Below, one piece after another: positions 24,463 to 31,986 of a stretch of DNA of 48,461 nucleotides. The DNA comes from Gemmatimonadota bacterium (GTDB lineage Bacteria; Gemmatimonadota; Gemmatimonadetes; Longimicrobiales; Longimicrobiaceae). The DNA is taken from assembly GCA_028287185.1 (NCBI GenBank), contig JAQBQD010000178.1:1-48461 (forward strand), in the 5' to 3' direction. A program made the position numbers and the translations under genes. The notes beneath the pieces are model-generated. The model searched no databases. It saw only the letters and a list, made by a program, of their open reading frames with translations, and was not told the origin of the DNA. Numbering within the stretch: position 1 is the stretch's first letter; every line of letters starts with the position of its first letter.

Positions 24463-27165
24463 GTGAGCACGGCGCCTCGCCGCTCCGCCGGTGTGCCGAC
24501 CGCGCCGTCGCCGTCCGACATCACGCGCCGCCGGGTGGATGCGTGGTTTCTGTCGCGCGGATGGGCGCCGTTCGCGTTCCAGCGCGAGGTGTGGGGCGCG
24601 TACGTGGCGGGTGAAAGTGGGCTGATCCACGCGGCGACGGGCACGGGCAAGACGTACGCGGCATGGATCGGCCCACTGATGGAGTGGATGGACGAGCATC
24701 CCGTCACCCCGCCGGAATCCGTCGTCTCGGAAGCGCCACCGCCCGTCCGCCGCCGATCGAAGGCGAAACCGGCGGCGGACACGTCGCAGTCGGCGGAGTC
24801 TGTCGAGTCCGCAGAGTCGGCGAGGCGCACCGCATCGCCCAAATCGAACGACTCTCCCGGTCCGACAGCCTCGACGGGGACGACGAAGAAGGCGAGGACG
24901 CCGCGCCGGGCGCCCGCGCCGGGGCTGCGCGTGCTGTGGATCACGCCGCTGCGGGCGCTGGCTGCGGACACCACCGAGGCGCTGGGGCTGCCGCTGCGGG
25001 AGTTGGCGCCGGAGTGGACGCTGGAGACGCGCACGGGCGACACCCCGCTCGCCGTCCGCAACCGCCAGCGCAACCGCCTGCCCACCGCGCTGGTGACCAC
25101 GCCCGAGAGCCTGTCGCTGCTGCTGTCGCGGGACGACGCGCGCGAGCTGTTCGGCGATCTGCGCGCCGTGGTGGTGGACGAGTGGCACGAGTTGATGGGA
25201 TCGAAGCGGGGCGTGCAGGTGGAGCTGGCGCTGGCGCGGCTGCGCACGTGGCGGCCGGCGCTGCGCACGTGGGGATTGTCCGCCACCATCGGCAACATCG
25301 AGGAGGCGACGGAGGCGCTGCTGGGAGTCGATCGAGAGCGCCGGCCGTGGCGCGTGGTGCGCGGCGTGGAGCCCAAGGGCGTGGTGGTGGACGCGCTGAT
25401 CCCGCCCGTGGTGGAGCGCTTTCCGTGGGCCGGCCACCTGGGCACGCAGATGCTTCCGCAGGTGATCGACGCCATCGAGGAGGGCCAGAGCGCCATCGTC
25501 TTCACCAACACCCGCTCGCAGACCGAGATCTGGTACCGGGCCATCCTGGAGGCGCGGCCGGACTGGGCGGGGGTGATCGCCCTGCACCACGGGTCCATGG
25601 ACCGCAAGGCGCGCGATTGGGTGGAGAACGGCCTGCGCACGGGCATCCTGCGCTGCGTGGTGGCGACATCGAGCCTGGACCTGGGAGTGGACTTCTCGCC
25701 CGTGGACCGGGTGCTCCAGATCGGCAGCCCCAAGGGCGTGGCGCGCCTGCTGCAGCGCGCGGGGCGCAGCGGGCACCGGCCGGGCGCGGTGAGCCGCGTG
25801 ACCTGCGTGCCCACGCAGGTGCTGGAGCTGGTGGAGGTGGCCGCCGCCCGCGACGGCATGGAGGCCGGCGCCGTGGAGTCGCGCCTGCCCGTGGAGCGGC
25901 CGCTGGACGTGCTGGTGCAGCACGTGGTGACGGTGGCGCTGGGCGGCGGCTTTCGCCCCGCGGAGCTGCTGGCCGAGGTGCGGTCGACGCGTGCCTACGC
26001 GGGCCTGATGGACGACGAATGGCAGTGGGTGCTGGACTTCGTGACCCGCGGCGGCGACGCGCTGCAGGCGTATCCCGAGTTCTCGCGCGTGGTGGAGCGC
26101 GACGGGGTGATGACCGTGGAGGACCGGCAGGTGGCGCGCCGCCACCGCATGGCCATCGGCACCATCGTGAGCGACGCCGCGATCGCCGTGCAGTACCTGA
26201 AGGGCGGCCGCCTGGGCACCGTGGAGGAGTCGTTCATCGCGCGCCTGAAGCCCGGCGACCGATTCGTCTTCTCGGGCAAGCCGCTGGAGTTCGTGCGCGT
26301 GCGCGACATGAAGGCGTGGGTGCGCAAGGCGCCGTCCAGCAAGGGCGCCATCCCGCGCTGGATGGGGAGCCGCATGCCGCTTTCCACGGAGCTGGCGGCG
26401 GCGCTGCGCGGGCGGCTGGAGGAGGCGTCGCGCGGCATCTGGCGCGACCGCGAGATGCAGACGGTGCGGCCCGTGCTGGAGCTGCAGGCGCTGTGGTCGC
26501 GCGTGCCGGCCGCGGACGAGCTGCTGGTGGAGCGGGTGAAGACGCGCGAGGGGCACCACCTCTTCTTCTTCCCCTTCGAGGGGCGCCTTGTGCACGAGGG
26601 CTTGGCGGCGCTGTTCGCGTACCGCATCAGCCGGCTGGGCCCCATCTCGTTCACCATGTCCAGCAACGACTACGGCGTGGAGCTGCTGTCGCCCGATCCC
26701 GCGCCGCTGGACGAGGCGCTGGCGGCGGGCCTGCTCAGCCCGCACGGCCTGGTGGACGACGTGCCCGCCTCGCTGAACGCGGCCGAGATGGCGCGCCGCC
26801 AGTTCCGCGAGATCGCCCGCGTCTCCGGCCTCGTCTTTCCCGGCTATCCGCACTCCGGCAAGTCCGCGCGCCAACTCCAGGCATCGAGCGGGTTGTTCTT
26901 CGACGTGTTCACGCGCCACGATCCCGGCAACCTGCTGGTGAGCCAGGCGCACCGCGAGGTGATGGAGCGCCAGCTCGAAAGCAGCCGCCTGGGCCGCACG
27001 CTGGAGCGTCTCTCCGCGGCGAAGGTGGTCGTCACGTCACCGAAGCGCACGCCTCCGCTCGCCTTTCCGCTGCTGGTGGACCGCACGCGCGACCGCGTCT
27101 CGTCCGAGAAGCTGTCCGACCGCGTGCGGAAGATGCAGCTCGCGCTGGAGCGGGCCGCCGGGTGA
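24463..27165 (+). CDS. Ligase-associated DEXH-box DNA helicase (Lhr-type)
   Basis: 900 residues from GTG 24463 (GCGAGGTG upstream). Motif I is AATGTGKT (57-64), motif II is DEWH (239-242), and motif III is LSATIGN. HHGSMDRKARDWVE marks the helicase C domain, with LLQRAGRSGHRPG as motif VI. A winged helix and the Lhr-type C-terminal domain follow (to about 860). It is a 3'-5' SF2 helicase or translocase that works with the ligase, exonuclease and phosphoesterase in DNA damage response. Residues 79-153 are an unusual low-complexity insert (SVVSEAPPPVRRRSKAK, then SAESVESAESA) between motifs I and Ia. The stop overlaps the pdeM start (GTGA). The palindrome array upstream suggests its own promoter after the fic insertion. 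Confidence 0.92.
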   Translation: MSTAPRRSAGVPTAPSPSDITRRRVDAWFLSRGWAPFAFQREVWGAYVAGESGLIHAATGTGKTYAAWIGPLMEWMDEHPVTPPESVVSEAPPPVRRRSKAKPAADTSQSAESVESAESARRTASPKSNDSPGPTASTGTTKKARTPRRAPAPGLRVLWITPLRALAADTTEALGLPLRELAPEWTLETRTGDTPLAVRNRQRNRLPTALVTTPESLSLLLSRDDARELFGDLRAVVVDEWHELMGSKRGVQVELALARLRTWRPALRTWGLSATIGNIEEATEALLGVDRERRPWRVVRGVEPKGVVVDALIPPVVERFPWAGHLGTQMLPQVIDAIEEGQSAIVFTNTRSQTEIWYRAILEARPDWAGVIALHHGSMDRKARDWVENGLRTGILRCVVATSSLDLGVDFSPVDRVLQIGSPKGVARLLQRAGRSGHRPGAVSRVTCVPTQVLELVEVAAARDGMEAGAVESRLPVERPLDVLVQHVVTVALGGGFRPAELLAEVRSTRAYAGLMDDEWQWVLDFVTRGGDALQAYPEFSRVVERDGVMTVEDRQVARRHRMAIGTIVSDAAIAVQYLKGGRLGTVEESFIARLKPGDRFVFSGKPLEFVRVRDMKAWVRKAPSSKGAIPRWMGSRMPLSTELAAALRGRLEEASRGIWRDREMQTVRPVLELQALWSRVPAADELLVERVKTREGHHLFFFPFEGRLVHEGLAALFAYRISRLGPISFTMSSNDYGVELLSPDPAPLDEALAAGLLSPHGLVDDVPASLNAAEMARRQFREIARVSGLVFPGYPHSGKSARQLQASSGLFFDVFTRHDPGNLLVSQAHREVMERQLESSRLGRTLERLSAAKVVVTSPKRTPPLAFPLLVDRTRDRVSSEKLSDRVRKMQLALERAAG

Positions 27166-27854
27166 GCGGGCCGTCCGTTCGGGGAGAGTCGGACGTGCAG
27201 TCGGGGGACGCGGAGATCGTCGTTGCCGGCGAGCGCCTGGTGCTGCTGCCGGAGCGGGCGGTGCTCTGGCCGCGCGCGGGCACGCTGCTGGTGGCGGACA
27301 CCCACTTCGGCAAGGCGGCGGCCTTCCGCGCCGGCGGCCTGCCCGTGCCCGGCGGCACCACGGCGGAAGGGCTGGCGCGGCTGGACCGCGCGCTGGACCG
27401 CACGGGCGCAGGCCGTGTCGTCTTCCTGGGCGACTTCCTGCACGCCCGCCAGGGACGCGCGCCGGCGACGTTCCAATCGCTGGGCGAATGGCAGCGGCGA
27501 CGGGCAACGGTGGATCTCGTGCTCGTGCGCGGAAACCACGACCGCGGCGCGGGCGACCCGCCCAAGGAGATGCAGATCCGCTGCGTCGATCCGCCGCTGC
27601 TGGAGGCGCCCTTCGTGCTGGCGCACCACCCCGACCCGGCACCGCACGGGTACGTGTTGGCCGGCCACGTGCACCCCGCCGTGCTCCTCACCGGCCGCGG
27701 CCGCCAGCGCGCGCGGCTGCCGTGCTTCTGGTTCGGCGCGTGGGGTGCCGTGCTGCCCGCGTTCGGCGGCTTCACCGGCGTGGCGGAGGTGGCGCCCGCC
27801 GCGGGCGACCGCGTGTTCGTGGTGGCCGACGGGGAGGTGGTGGAGGTGAGCTGA
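27162..27854 (+). CDS. pdeM: Ligase-associated DNA damage response endonuclease PdeM
   Basis: 230 residues from the GTG overlapping the helicase stop. All calcineurin-like phosphoesterase metal motifs are present: ADTHFGK (Asp46, His48), GDFLH (Asp91), GNHD (124-127), AHHP (His155/156) and GHVHP (168-172). This matches the PdeM phosphodiesterase or nuclease encoded beside bacterial Lhr-type helicases. The first 16 residues (MSGPSVRGESDVQSGD) are probably disordered. It completes the exonuclease-ligase-(fic)-helicase-pdeM set and is followed by a very strong terminator that closes the unit. Confidence 0.92.
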   Translation: MSGPSVRGESDVQSGDAEIVVAGERLVLLPERAVLWPRAGTLLVADTHFGKAAAFRAGGLPVPGGTTAEGLARLDRALDRTGAGRVVFLGDFLHARQGRAPATFQSLGEWQRRRATVDLVLVRGNHDRGAGDPPKEMQIRCVDPPLLEAPFVLAHHPDPAPHGYVLAGHVHPAVLLTGRGRQRARLPCFWFGAWGAVLPAFGGFTGVAEVAPAAGDRVFVVADGEVVEVS

Positions 27855-27987
27855 ACGTTCTTCAGACCGGCTCGACGGAGACAGCACGTCAGGTGAATGG
27901 GATGCCGGGAAGACACTGCGTATCCCCATCGCTGAATCCACCGCATCGACCGAATCGATCAACTGTGTAGGCGAGATCGACTCGACG

Positions 27988-28024
27988 GAAGCGCCCCGCC
28001 GGCGAGCAGTCGGCGGGGCGCTTC
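27988..28024. terminator. Perfect 14-bp hairpin after pdeM
   Basis: GAAGCGCCCCGCCG (27988-28001) pairs fully with CGGCGGGGCGCTTC (28011-28024) across a 9-base loop, followed by TCCTTC. It lies between convergent pdeM and the HAD gene and can act on both strands. Confidence 0.85.
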
Positions 28025-28083
28025 TCCTTCATGGCCGCATGGCTCGACTCTCCCCCTCGACGAACGGCTCGTATTCGCTCGAT

Positions 28084-28775
28084 TCACTCCGCGATGGCCT
28101 TCCACACGGCATCGGTGTCCGACAGGTCCGCGAAGACGTGGTCCGGGTCGCAGGCGCGCAGGTCGTCCGCGGAGTGCATGCCGGTGGCGACCGCGAGCGT
28201 GCGGACTCCCAGGTGGTGGCCGCAGCTCACGTCGAACGGCGTGTCGCCGATGATGACGACCTCCTTGCCGCGATAGTCGATGCCGATCAGCTCCCGGGCG
28301 CGGCGGACGGCGACGGCGGGCAGCTCCGGGCGGTCGGCGTGGTCCGATCCGTACGCGCCCACCGTGAACCGAGCCGGATCGATGCCGGCCGCGCGCAGCT
28401 TGATGGCGGCACCCTGCGCCACGTTGCCCGTGAGAAGCCCCAGCACCACATGCGGCCCGCCGCCCTCCACGCGGTCCAGCAGGGCGGGGATGCCTGGAAG
28501 CGCACGCACCTCCGTGCGCTCCACCACTCTCCGCAGGTTGCCGAGGTACGCCGTCCACATCGCGGGAAAGCGCGCCTCCACCGCGGCTTGCTCCCACCCC
28601 TCCGCGCGCAGCAGCTCCCCCACGATCTGCGGATCGGTGCGCCCGGCGAACGAGTACGCGTCGATGGGACCCGTGGTCCGTAGACCTCCATCATCGCCTC
28701 GTGCACCGCGCGCCGCCCCGCCCCGTCCGCCGTCAGCAGAGTCCCGTCGATGTCGAAAAGCACCAGTCGCTGCAT
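28084..28775 (-). pseudogene. HAD-family hydrolase with a single-base frameshift
   Basis: The protein begins at ATG 28775 with MQRLVLFDIDGTLLTADGAG, HAD motif I (Asp8, Asp10). It reads AVHEAMMEVYG, then leaves frame near 28675-28680. A second frame continues at once with TTGPIDAYSFAGRTDPQIVG, followed by LLTGN (motif II) and VVIIGDTPFDVSCG (motif IV) to a stop at 28084. Adding one A (GGACC to GGAACC) would restore ...EVYGTTGPIDAYSFAG..., about 231 residues, the usual length of phosphoglycolate phosphatase-like HADs. So the gene is either broken or carries a sequencing error. A short leader with GGAGAG precedes the ATG. Both halves keep strong coding character, so the lesion is recent or artefactual. 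Confidence 0.85.
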
Positions 28776-29196
28776 CACTCTCCGCTTCGGGTGTTGGATC
28801 TCCGGGGGCGATCCATCGAATGTCGACGGCCACGCGTGGATCCGCATCGCCTCGCCGCGGTTCCGCCGGACGAACGCGAGCGGCCCCAAGGTGCACCCTT
28901 TGAGGCCGCCCACGCAAACCCGCGCCCGCGTCAGCAGCAGGCGGGCGTCGCGTCGCCGCCTTCGTGGGCGGCCACGCAGGGCCGTGGGGAACGACAGCGC
29001 CCTGAGGCCCCGGCGCCGTTGCGTGGCCACGCGGTCCTCGCGCCGAACCAGCCACGCGGCGATCACTCCCTGCAGCGCCAGCACCAGGCCTTCCGCTCCT
29101 CCTCTTTCCATCGTCCCCTCCCGCGGTTCGGGGGTGTTCTCCGCACGCGATCGCATGCGGTTGGCAAATGCAACTATAGTGGTACAAAAAAGCCGC
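28776..29196. other. Gap between HAD gene and ArsN2 gene
   Basis: 421 bases. A minus-strand ATG at 29111 with a strong GGGAGGGG five bases upstream opens a frame (MERGGAEGLVLALQGVIAAWLVRRE...) that turns into Arg-rich sequence and runs in frame into the HAD start. It has no recognisable homology and is not called as a gene. A MarR-type operator-like site lies at 29160-29174. Confidence 0.35.
29160..29174. promoter_or_regulatory. Operator-like site A (MarR type)
   Basis: GTTGGCAAATGCAAC, with GTTG/CAAC arms, matches the site at the MarR promoter (30214-30228) in 13 of 15 positions. It overlaps a minus-strand TATAGT hexamer (29173-29178) that could be a -10 box for transcription towards the HAD gene. 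Confidence 0.4.
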
Positions 29197-29218
29197 TCAG
29201 GCGTCCATAAGCGAGCGG
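29185..29218 (-). terminator. Terminator overlapping the ArsN2 stop
   Basis: On the minus strand CCGCTC (29218-29213) pairs with GAGCGG (29198-29193), followed directly by CTTTTTT. The stop codon lies within the hairpin. The T6 run is the clearest U-tract in the window. Confidence 0.65.
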
Positions 29219-29676
29219 TGCATCAGCACGGCGCTCGCCGGGCAGGCCCCGCGGAACTCCTCGGACCGCAGGAGCGCGTCCGGCACCCGTGCGCGGTCCT
29301 CCACGGCGAAGCCCAGGCGGGGGAAGAAGCCGTCGGCGGTGGTGGTGAGCAGGAACAGCTCGCGCACGCCGGCCGAGCGCGCCCACGCCACGGCCGCGGC
29401 AGCGAGCGCCTGGCCCAGCCCGCTTCCCCGGTGCCGCGGGTGAACGGCCACGGAGCGCAGCAGCCCCGCGGACCCGTGCGCCTCCACGCCGGCGGCGCCC
29501 GCCAGCGTGCCGTCCGGCGCGTGCGCCACCAGGAAGCCGAGCGGGAACGCGGCGCGCAATCCCGCCTCCGGCAGGTCGGCGGCCACGAGCAGCGCGAGCA
29601 TGTCCGGCAGATCGCCGCCTTCCGCGGGACGGATGGCTTGCGCCCAGGCGCGGTCGGGGTTCGAAGGCGCGGGCAT
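29197..29676 (-). CDS. ArsN2-like GNAT acetyltransferase
   Basis: 159 residues. ATG 29676 was chosen because it overlaps the MarR stop in TGATG. The start IRPAEGGDLPDMLALLVAADLPEAGL, the acetyl-CoA loop LLRSVAVHPRHRGSGLGQAL (about 77-96) with its RxxGxG/A pattern, LFLLTTTADGFFPRLGF and the terminal CPASAVLMHRSL closely follow ArsN2, the GNAT group linked to arsenic resistance operons. ArsN-type enzymes N-acetylate arsenic-containing or phosphinothricin-like amines. No arsenate reductase or efflux gene is nearby, so the arsenic role is inferred from family only. It is translated directly behind a MarR regulator, which should control it. Confidence 0.8.
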   Translation of the reverse strand: MPAPSNPDRAWAQAIRPAEGGDLPDMLALLVAADLPEAGLRAAFPLGFLVAHAPDGTLAGAAGVEAHGSAGLLRSVAVHPRHRGSGLGQALAAAAVAWARSAGVRELFLLTTTADGFFPRLGFAVEDRARVPDALLRSEEFRGACPASAVLMHRSLMDA

Positions 29677-30185
29677 CACCCCTCCTCGCGGCAGCAGGTG
29701 GCCTCGGTGACGCCCGCGTGCATGGCGGAGGTGCGCGTCAGGCGGCGGAGAAAGGACAGCGTGTCGCGGCGGGCGTCGGCGTCGAACGAGGAAAGCAGCG
29801 CGTTCATCTCCCACACGGCGTCCGCGTGGAGCTGCCGTGCCAGCGCGATGCCGTCGCCCGTGAGCTCCAGGCGCAACGCGCGGCGGTCGTCGGGGTCGCA
29901 CAGGCGGCGCACGTAGCCGTTGTCCTCCAGGCATCCCACCACGCGGCTGGCGGTGCTCTTGTCCACGAACAGCTCCGTCGCCAGCGCGTTCAGCGAGATG
30001 GCGCCCAGCCGGTCGAGAAGCTCCACCGTCCGCGCGCCCGCCGGCGTCACGTCGTACAGGGCCGCGCGCTCGCGGTCGCGCGAGCCGTGCAGGCGGATGA
30101 GGTCCTGCAGCGTGCGGTGAAAGTCCGCCGCCTCGCTCATCCCCGCGGGCGGGGCCACGGTCGCGGTGTGGGAAGAGGTGCTCAT
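29676..30185 (-). CDS. MarR-family regulator, paired with ArsN2-like enzyme
   Basis: 169 residues from ATG 30185 (MSTSSHTATVAPPAG). A TTG at 30227 would extend it through the apparent promoter and was rejected. The winged HTH spans about 45-115: VELLDRLGAISLNALATELF, recognition helix KSTASRVVGCLEDNGYVRR and wing DPDDRRALRLELT. The C-terminus ends EATCCREEG with adjacent cysteines, possibly a thiol or metalloid sensor. MarR proteins of this type often repress a co-transcribed detoxification enzyme. It overlaps the ArsN2-like gene by one base, and the matching operator-like site 29 bases upstream implies autoregulation. Confidence 0.88.
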   Translation of the reverse strand: MSTSSHTATVAPPAGMSEAADFHRTLQDLIRLHGSRDRERAALYDVTPAGARTVELLDRLGAISLNALATELFVDKSTASRVVGCLEDNGYVRRLCDPDDRRALRLELTGDGIALARQLHADAVWEMNALLSSFDADARRDTLSFLRRLTRTSAMHAGVTEATCCREEG

Positions 30186-30192
30186 GGAGGAG

Positions 30193-30228
30193 AAGATTGC
30201 TTTCGCGCGACTAGTTGTCAAGTGCAAC
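30193..30228 (-). promoter_or_regulatory. Putative promoter and operator-like site B of the MarR-ArsN2 operon
   Basis: On the minus strand a perfect -35 TTGACA (30221-30216), a 17-base spacer and a weak -10 AATCTT (30198-30193) lie just before the MarR ATG, implying a nearly leaderless mRNA. The -35 box is inside GTTGTCAAGTGCAAC (30214-30228), the counterpart of site A, which is well placed for repression. Confidence 0.5.
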
Positions 30229-30369
30229 GATGAAGGGGACGCGACCTCGCCCCTCGCGGATCGGATCGGCGCCGGTCAGCGCGGAGTCGGGGCTGCGACC
30301 TTCGCGCGGGGAGTCTCCTTCATCGGACGAGCCCAGCCGTGCGTTCCGTCGGCGGGGTCCGCGAGCTCC

Positions 30370-31641
30370 TCACGACGCGGGCTCCAGCGGCGGCCCGGCG
30401 GGGGTGGGATCGGGGGCGGGGCAGGCGCGCTTGTGCAGGGCCTTGGCCTCGTACATCGCCAGGTCCGCGGTGCGGATGGCCTCCTCCAGCTCCTCGGCGC
30501 CGCCGTAGTCGGCGGCGCCCAGGCTGGCGAGAAGGCGCAGGCGGCCGCGCTCCTCGGGATCCAGCTCGGCGTCGGCGCACGACAGCGCGTCCTCCAGGCG
30601 CGGAAGCACCTCCTCGCTGCGGGCACCGGGCAGCACCAGCAGGAACTCGTCGCCGCCCCACCGATACAGCCGGTCCGACGGGCGGGTGGCGGCGCGAAGC
30701 ACGTCGGCGGCGCGCTGCAGCAGGGCGTCTCCCGTGGCGTGGCCCCAGGTGTCGTTGGCCACCTTCAGGTTGTCCAGGTCCAGCATCACCACCGCCCCGA
30801 AGCCCCCGCGCGCCGCCTCGGTGCCCACGCCCTCGGCCAGCGCGCGGCGGTTGAGGGTGCCCGTGAGCTGGTCGTACAGGGCCAGGCGCTGAAGGTGGTC
30901 GTGCGCCACGGCGAGCTGCGCGTGGGCGGCGTCCGTCTCGCGCCGGGCGTCCTCCATCAGCAGCACCACCATCCCGTATCCCAGCAGCATCTGCAGCAGC
31001 AGGTCCACGTACGAATTGTGGAAGGCCACGGCGCGCATCATCTCGCCCGGCAGCCCGTCCACGCCGCGCTCGACGCCCGCGAAGGCCACGGCGTACAGCG
31101 CCCACATCCCGCCCAGCATCCCGAAGAACACCCCCGTGGCGCGCGTGCCCAGCGTGGCGCGCGAGGCGGGCAGCCCCACCAGCGCCAGGCAGCACCCGGT
31201 GAACGCGGCCGCCGCGACCGGCGCGTGCCACACCACCACCCGGTTCAGGTCGGCCGAAAGGGCGGCCGAGAGCAGCGCGTAGGCGGCCGACACGCCCACC
31301 AGCGGGCCCAGGTACCGCCGCATGCGCACCCCGCGGACGAACGCCAGCGTGCCCCCCAGCAGCAGGCCCACGTAGAGGAGCTTGAAGAACTGGTAGAGGA
31401 AGAAGACGGCGAACGAGCCGCCCCCGGCGCCGGACGCCCCGGGCGCCAGGTAGAGCGCGGTGACGGACGAGAGCGCCGCCGCCGCCGCCATCCACGCCGC
31501 GCCCCACACGCGGAAGTACGGCCGCCGCCGGGCATGCACGCGCAGGAGTAGGAACAGGGTGACCAGCAGCAGGGCGCCGCCGATCTGGCAGACGAGCCCG
31601 ACGTAGGCGATCAGCCCGCCGTCGTTGGGAGCGGCCTTCAT
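30370..31641 (-). CDS. Membrane-bound diguanylate cyclase (GGDEF)
   Basis: 423 residues from ATG 31641. Seven or eight hydrophobic helices occupy 8-230, an integral membrane sensor module of unknown ligand. A linking helix (231-255) leads to the GGDEF domain: YDQLTGTLNRRAL (256-268), LDLDNLKVANDTWGHATGD with metal Asp residues near 288-290, and an intact active-site GGDEF at 329-333. RPSD (320-323), five residues before GGDEF, is the RxxD inhibitory I-site for c-di-GMP feedback. The domain makes c-di-GMP from two GTP, controlling attachment, motility or biofilm. No EAL domain is attached. It is monocistronic. Confidence 0.93.
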   Translation of the reverse strand: MKAAPNDGGLIAYVGLVCQIGGALLLVTLFLLLRVHARRRPYFRVWGAAWMAAAAALSSVTALYLAPGASGAGGGSFAVFFLYQFFKLLYVGLLLGGTLAFVRGVRMRRYLGPLVGVSAAYALLSAALSADLNRVVVWHAPVAAAAFTGCCLALVGLPASRATLGTRATGVFFGMLGGMWALYAVAFAGVERGVDGLPGEMMRAVAFHNSYVDLLLQMLLGYGMVVLLMEDARRETDAAHAQLAVAHDHLQRLALYDQLTGTLNRRALAEGVGTEAARGGFGAVVMLDLDNLKVANDTWGHATGDALLQRAADVLRAATRPSDRLYRWGGDEFLLVLPGARSEEVLPRLEDALSCADAELDPEERGRLRLLASLGAADYGGAEELEEAIRTADLAMYEAKALHKRACPAPDPTPAGPPLEPAS

Positions 31642-31986
31642 GGAGGGGTGCGTTCCGAGGGGGGCCGGGCGCGGAGGGGACCGCCGCCGGCGGCCTTTCC
31701 ATTCTCGGTGGATGGCCGCCCGAAGGCAAGGGAATTCGTCCCCGGCGCACCCGCCCGCCGGTTCCGTCAGAGGGCGGCCATGCGCGCCGATCGTGGCGCC
31801 GTCCGTTCACCCCCGCACGCACCCTGCGCCTGCCGCGGCTTCCGCGAGGTGGTGACTGTGGAGCGGCGGCTGGGTCCGGAGGGATAGCTCCGCGGCCGAG
31901 ACCGAAGCCGTTGTCGGGGTGCATCGCGACGCGCACATTGCGGAGGGACGATCATCCATCGACTACGCCTGGGGGAAGGGGACGGC
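31642..31986. other. Divergent intergenic region
   Basis: 345 bases between the diguanylate cyclase and the plus-strand eCIS-like gene. It must contain both promoters. Short frames here are Arg/Pro-rich and unconvincing. The stretch 31925-31965 is AT-richer than its surroundings and may hold the plus-strand promoter, but no clear hexamers were found. Confidence 0.35.

Noticed and set aside
24352..26952. An 866-codon minus-strand open frame opposite the helicase
   Set aside because: His/Arg/Gln-rich shadow of the helicase frame with no motif. The plus-strand frame has all SF2 motifs.
28084..29187. A 367-codon minus-strand frame read as one HAD protein
   Set aside because: Its first 150 residues are noise. 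The true N-terminus with motif I lies in another frame starting at 28775, so this is a frameshifted gene.
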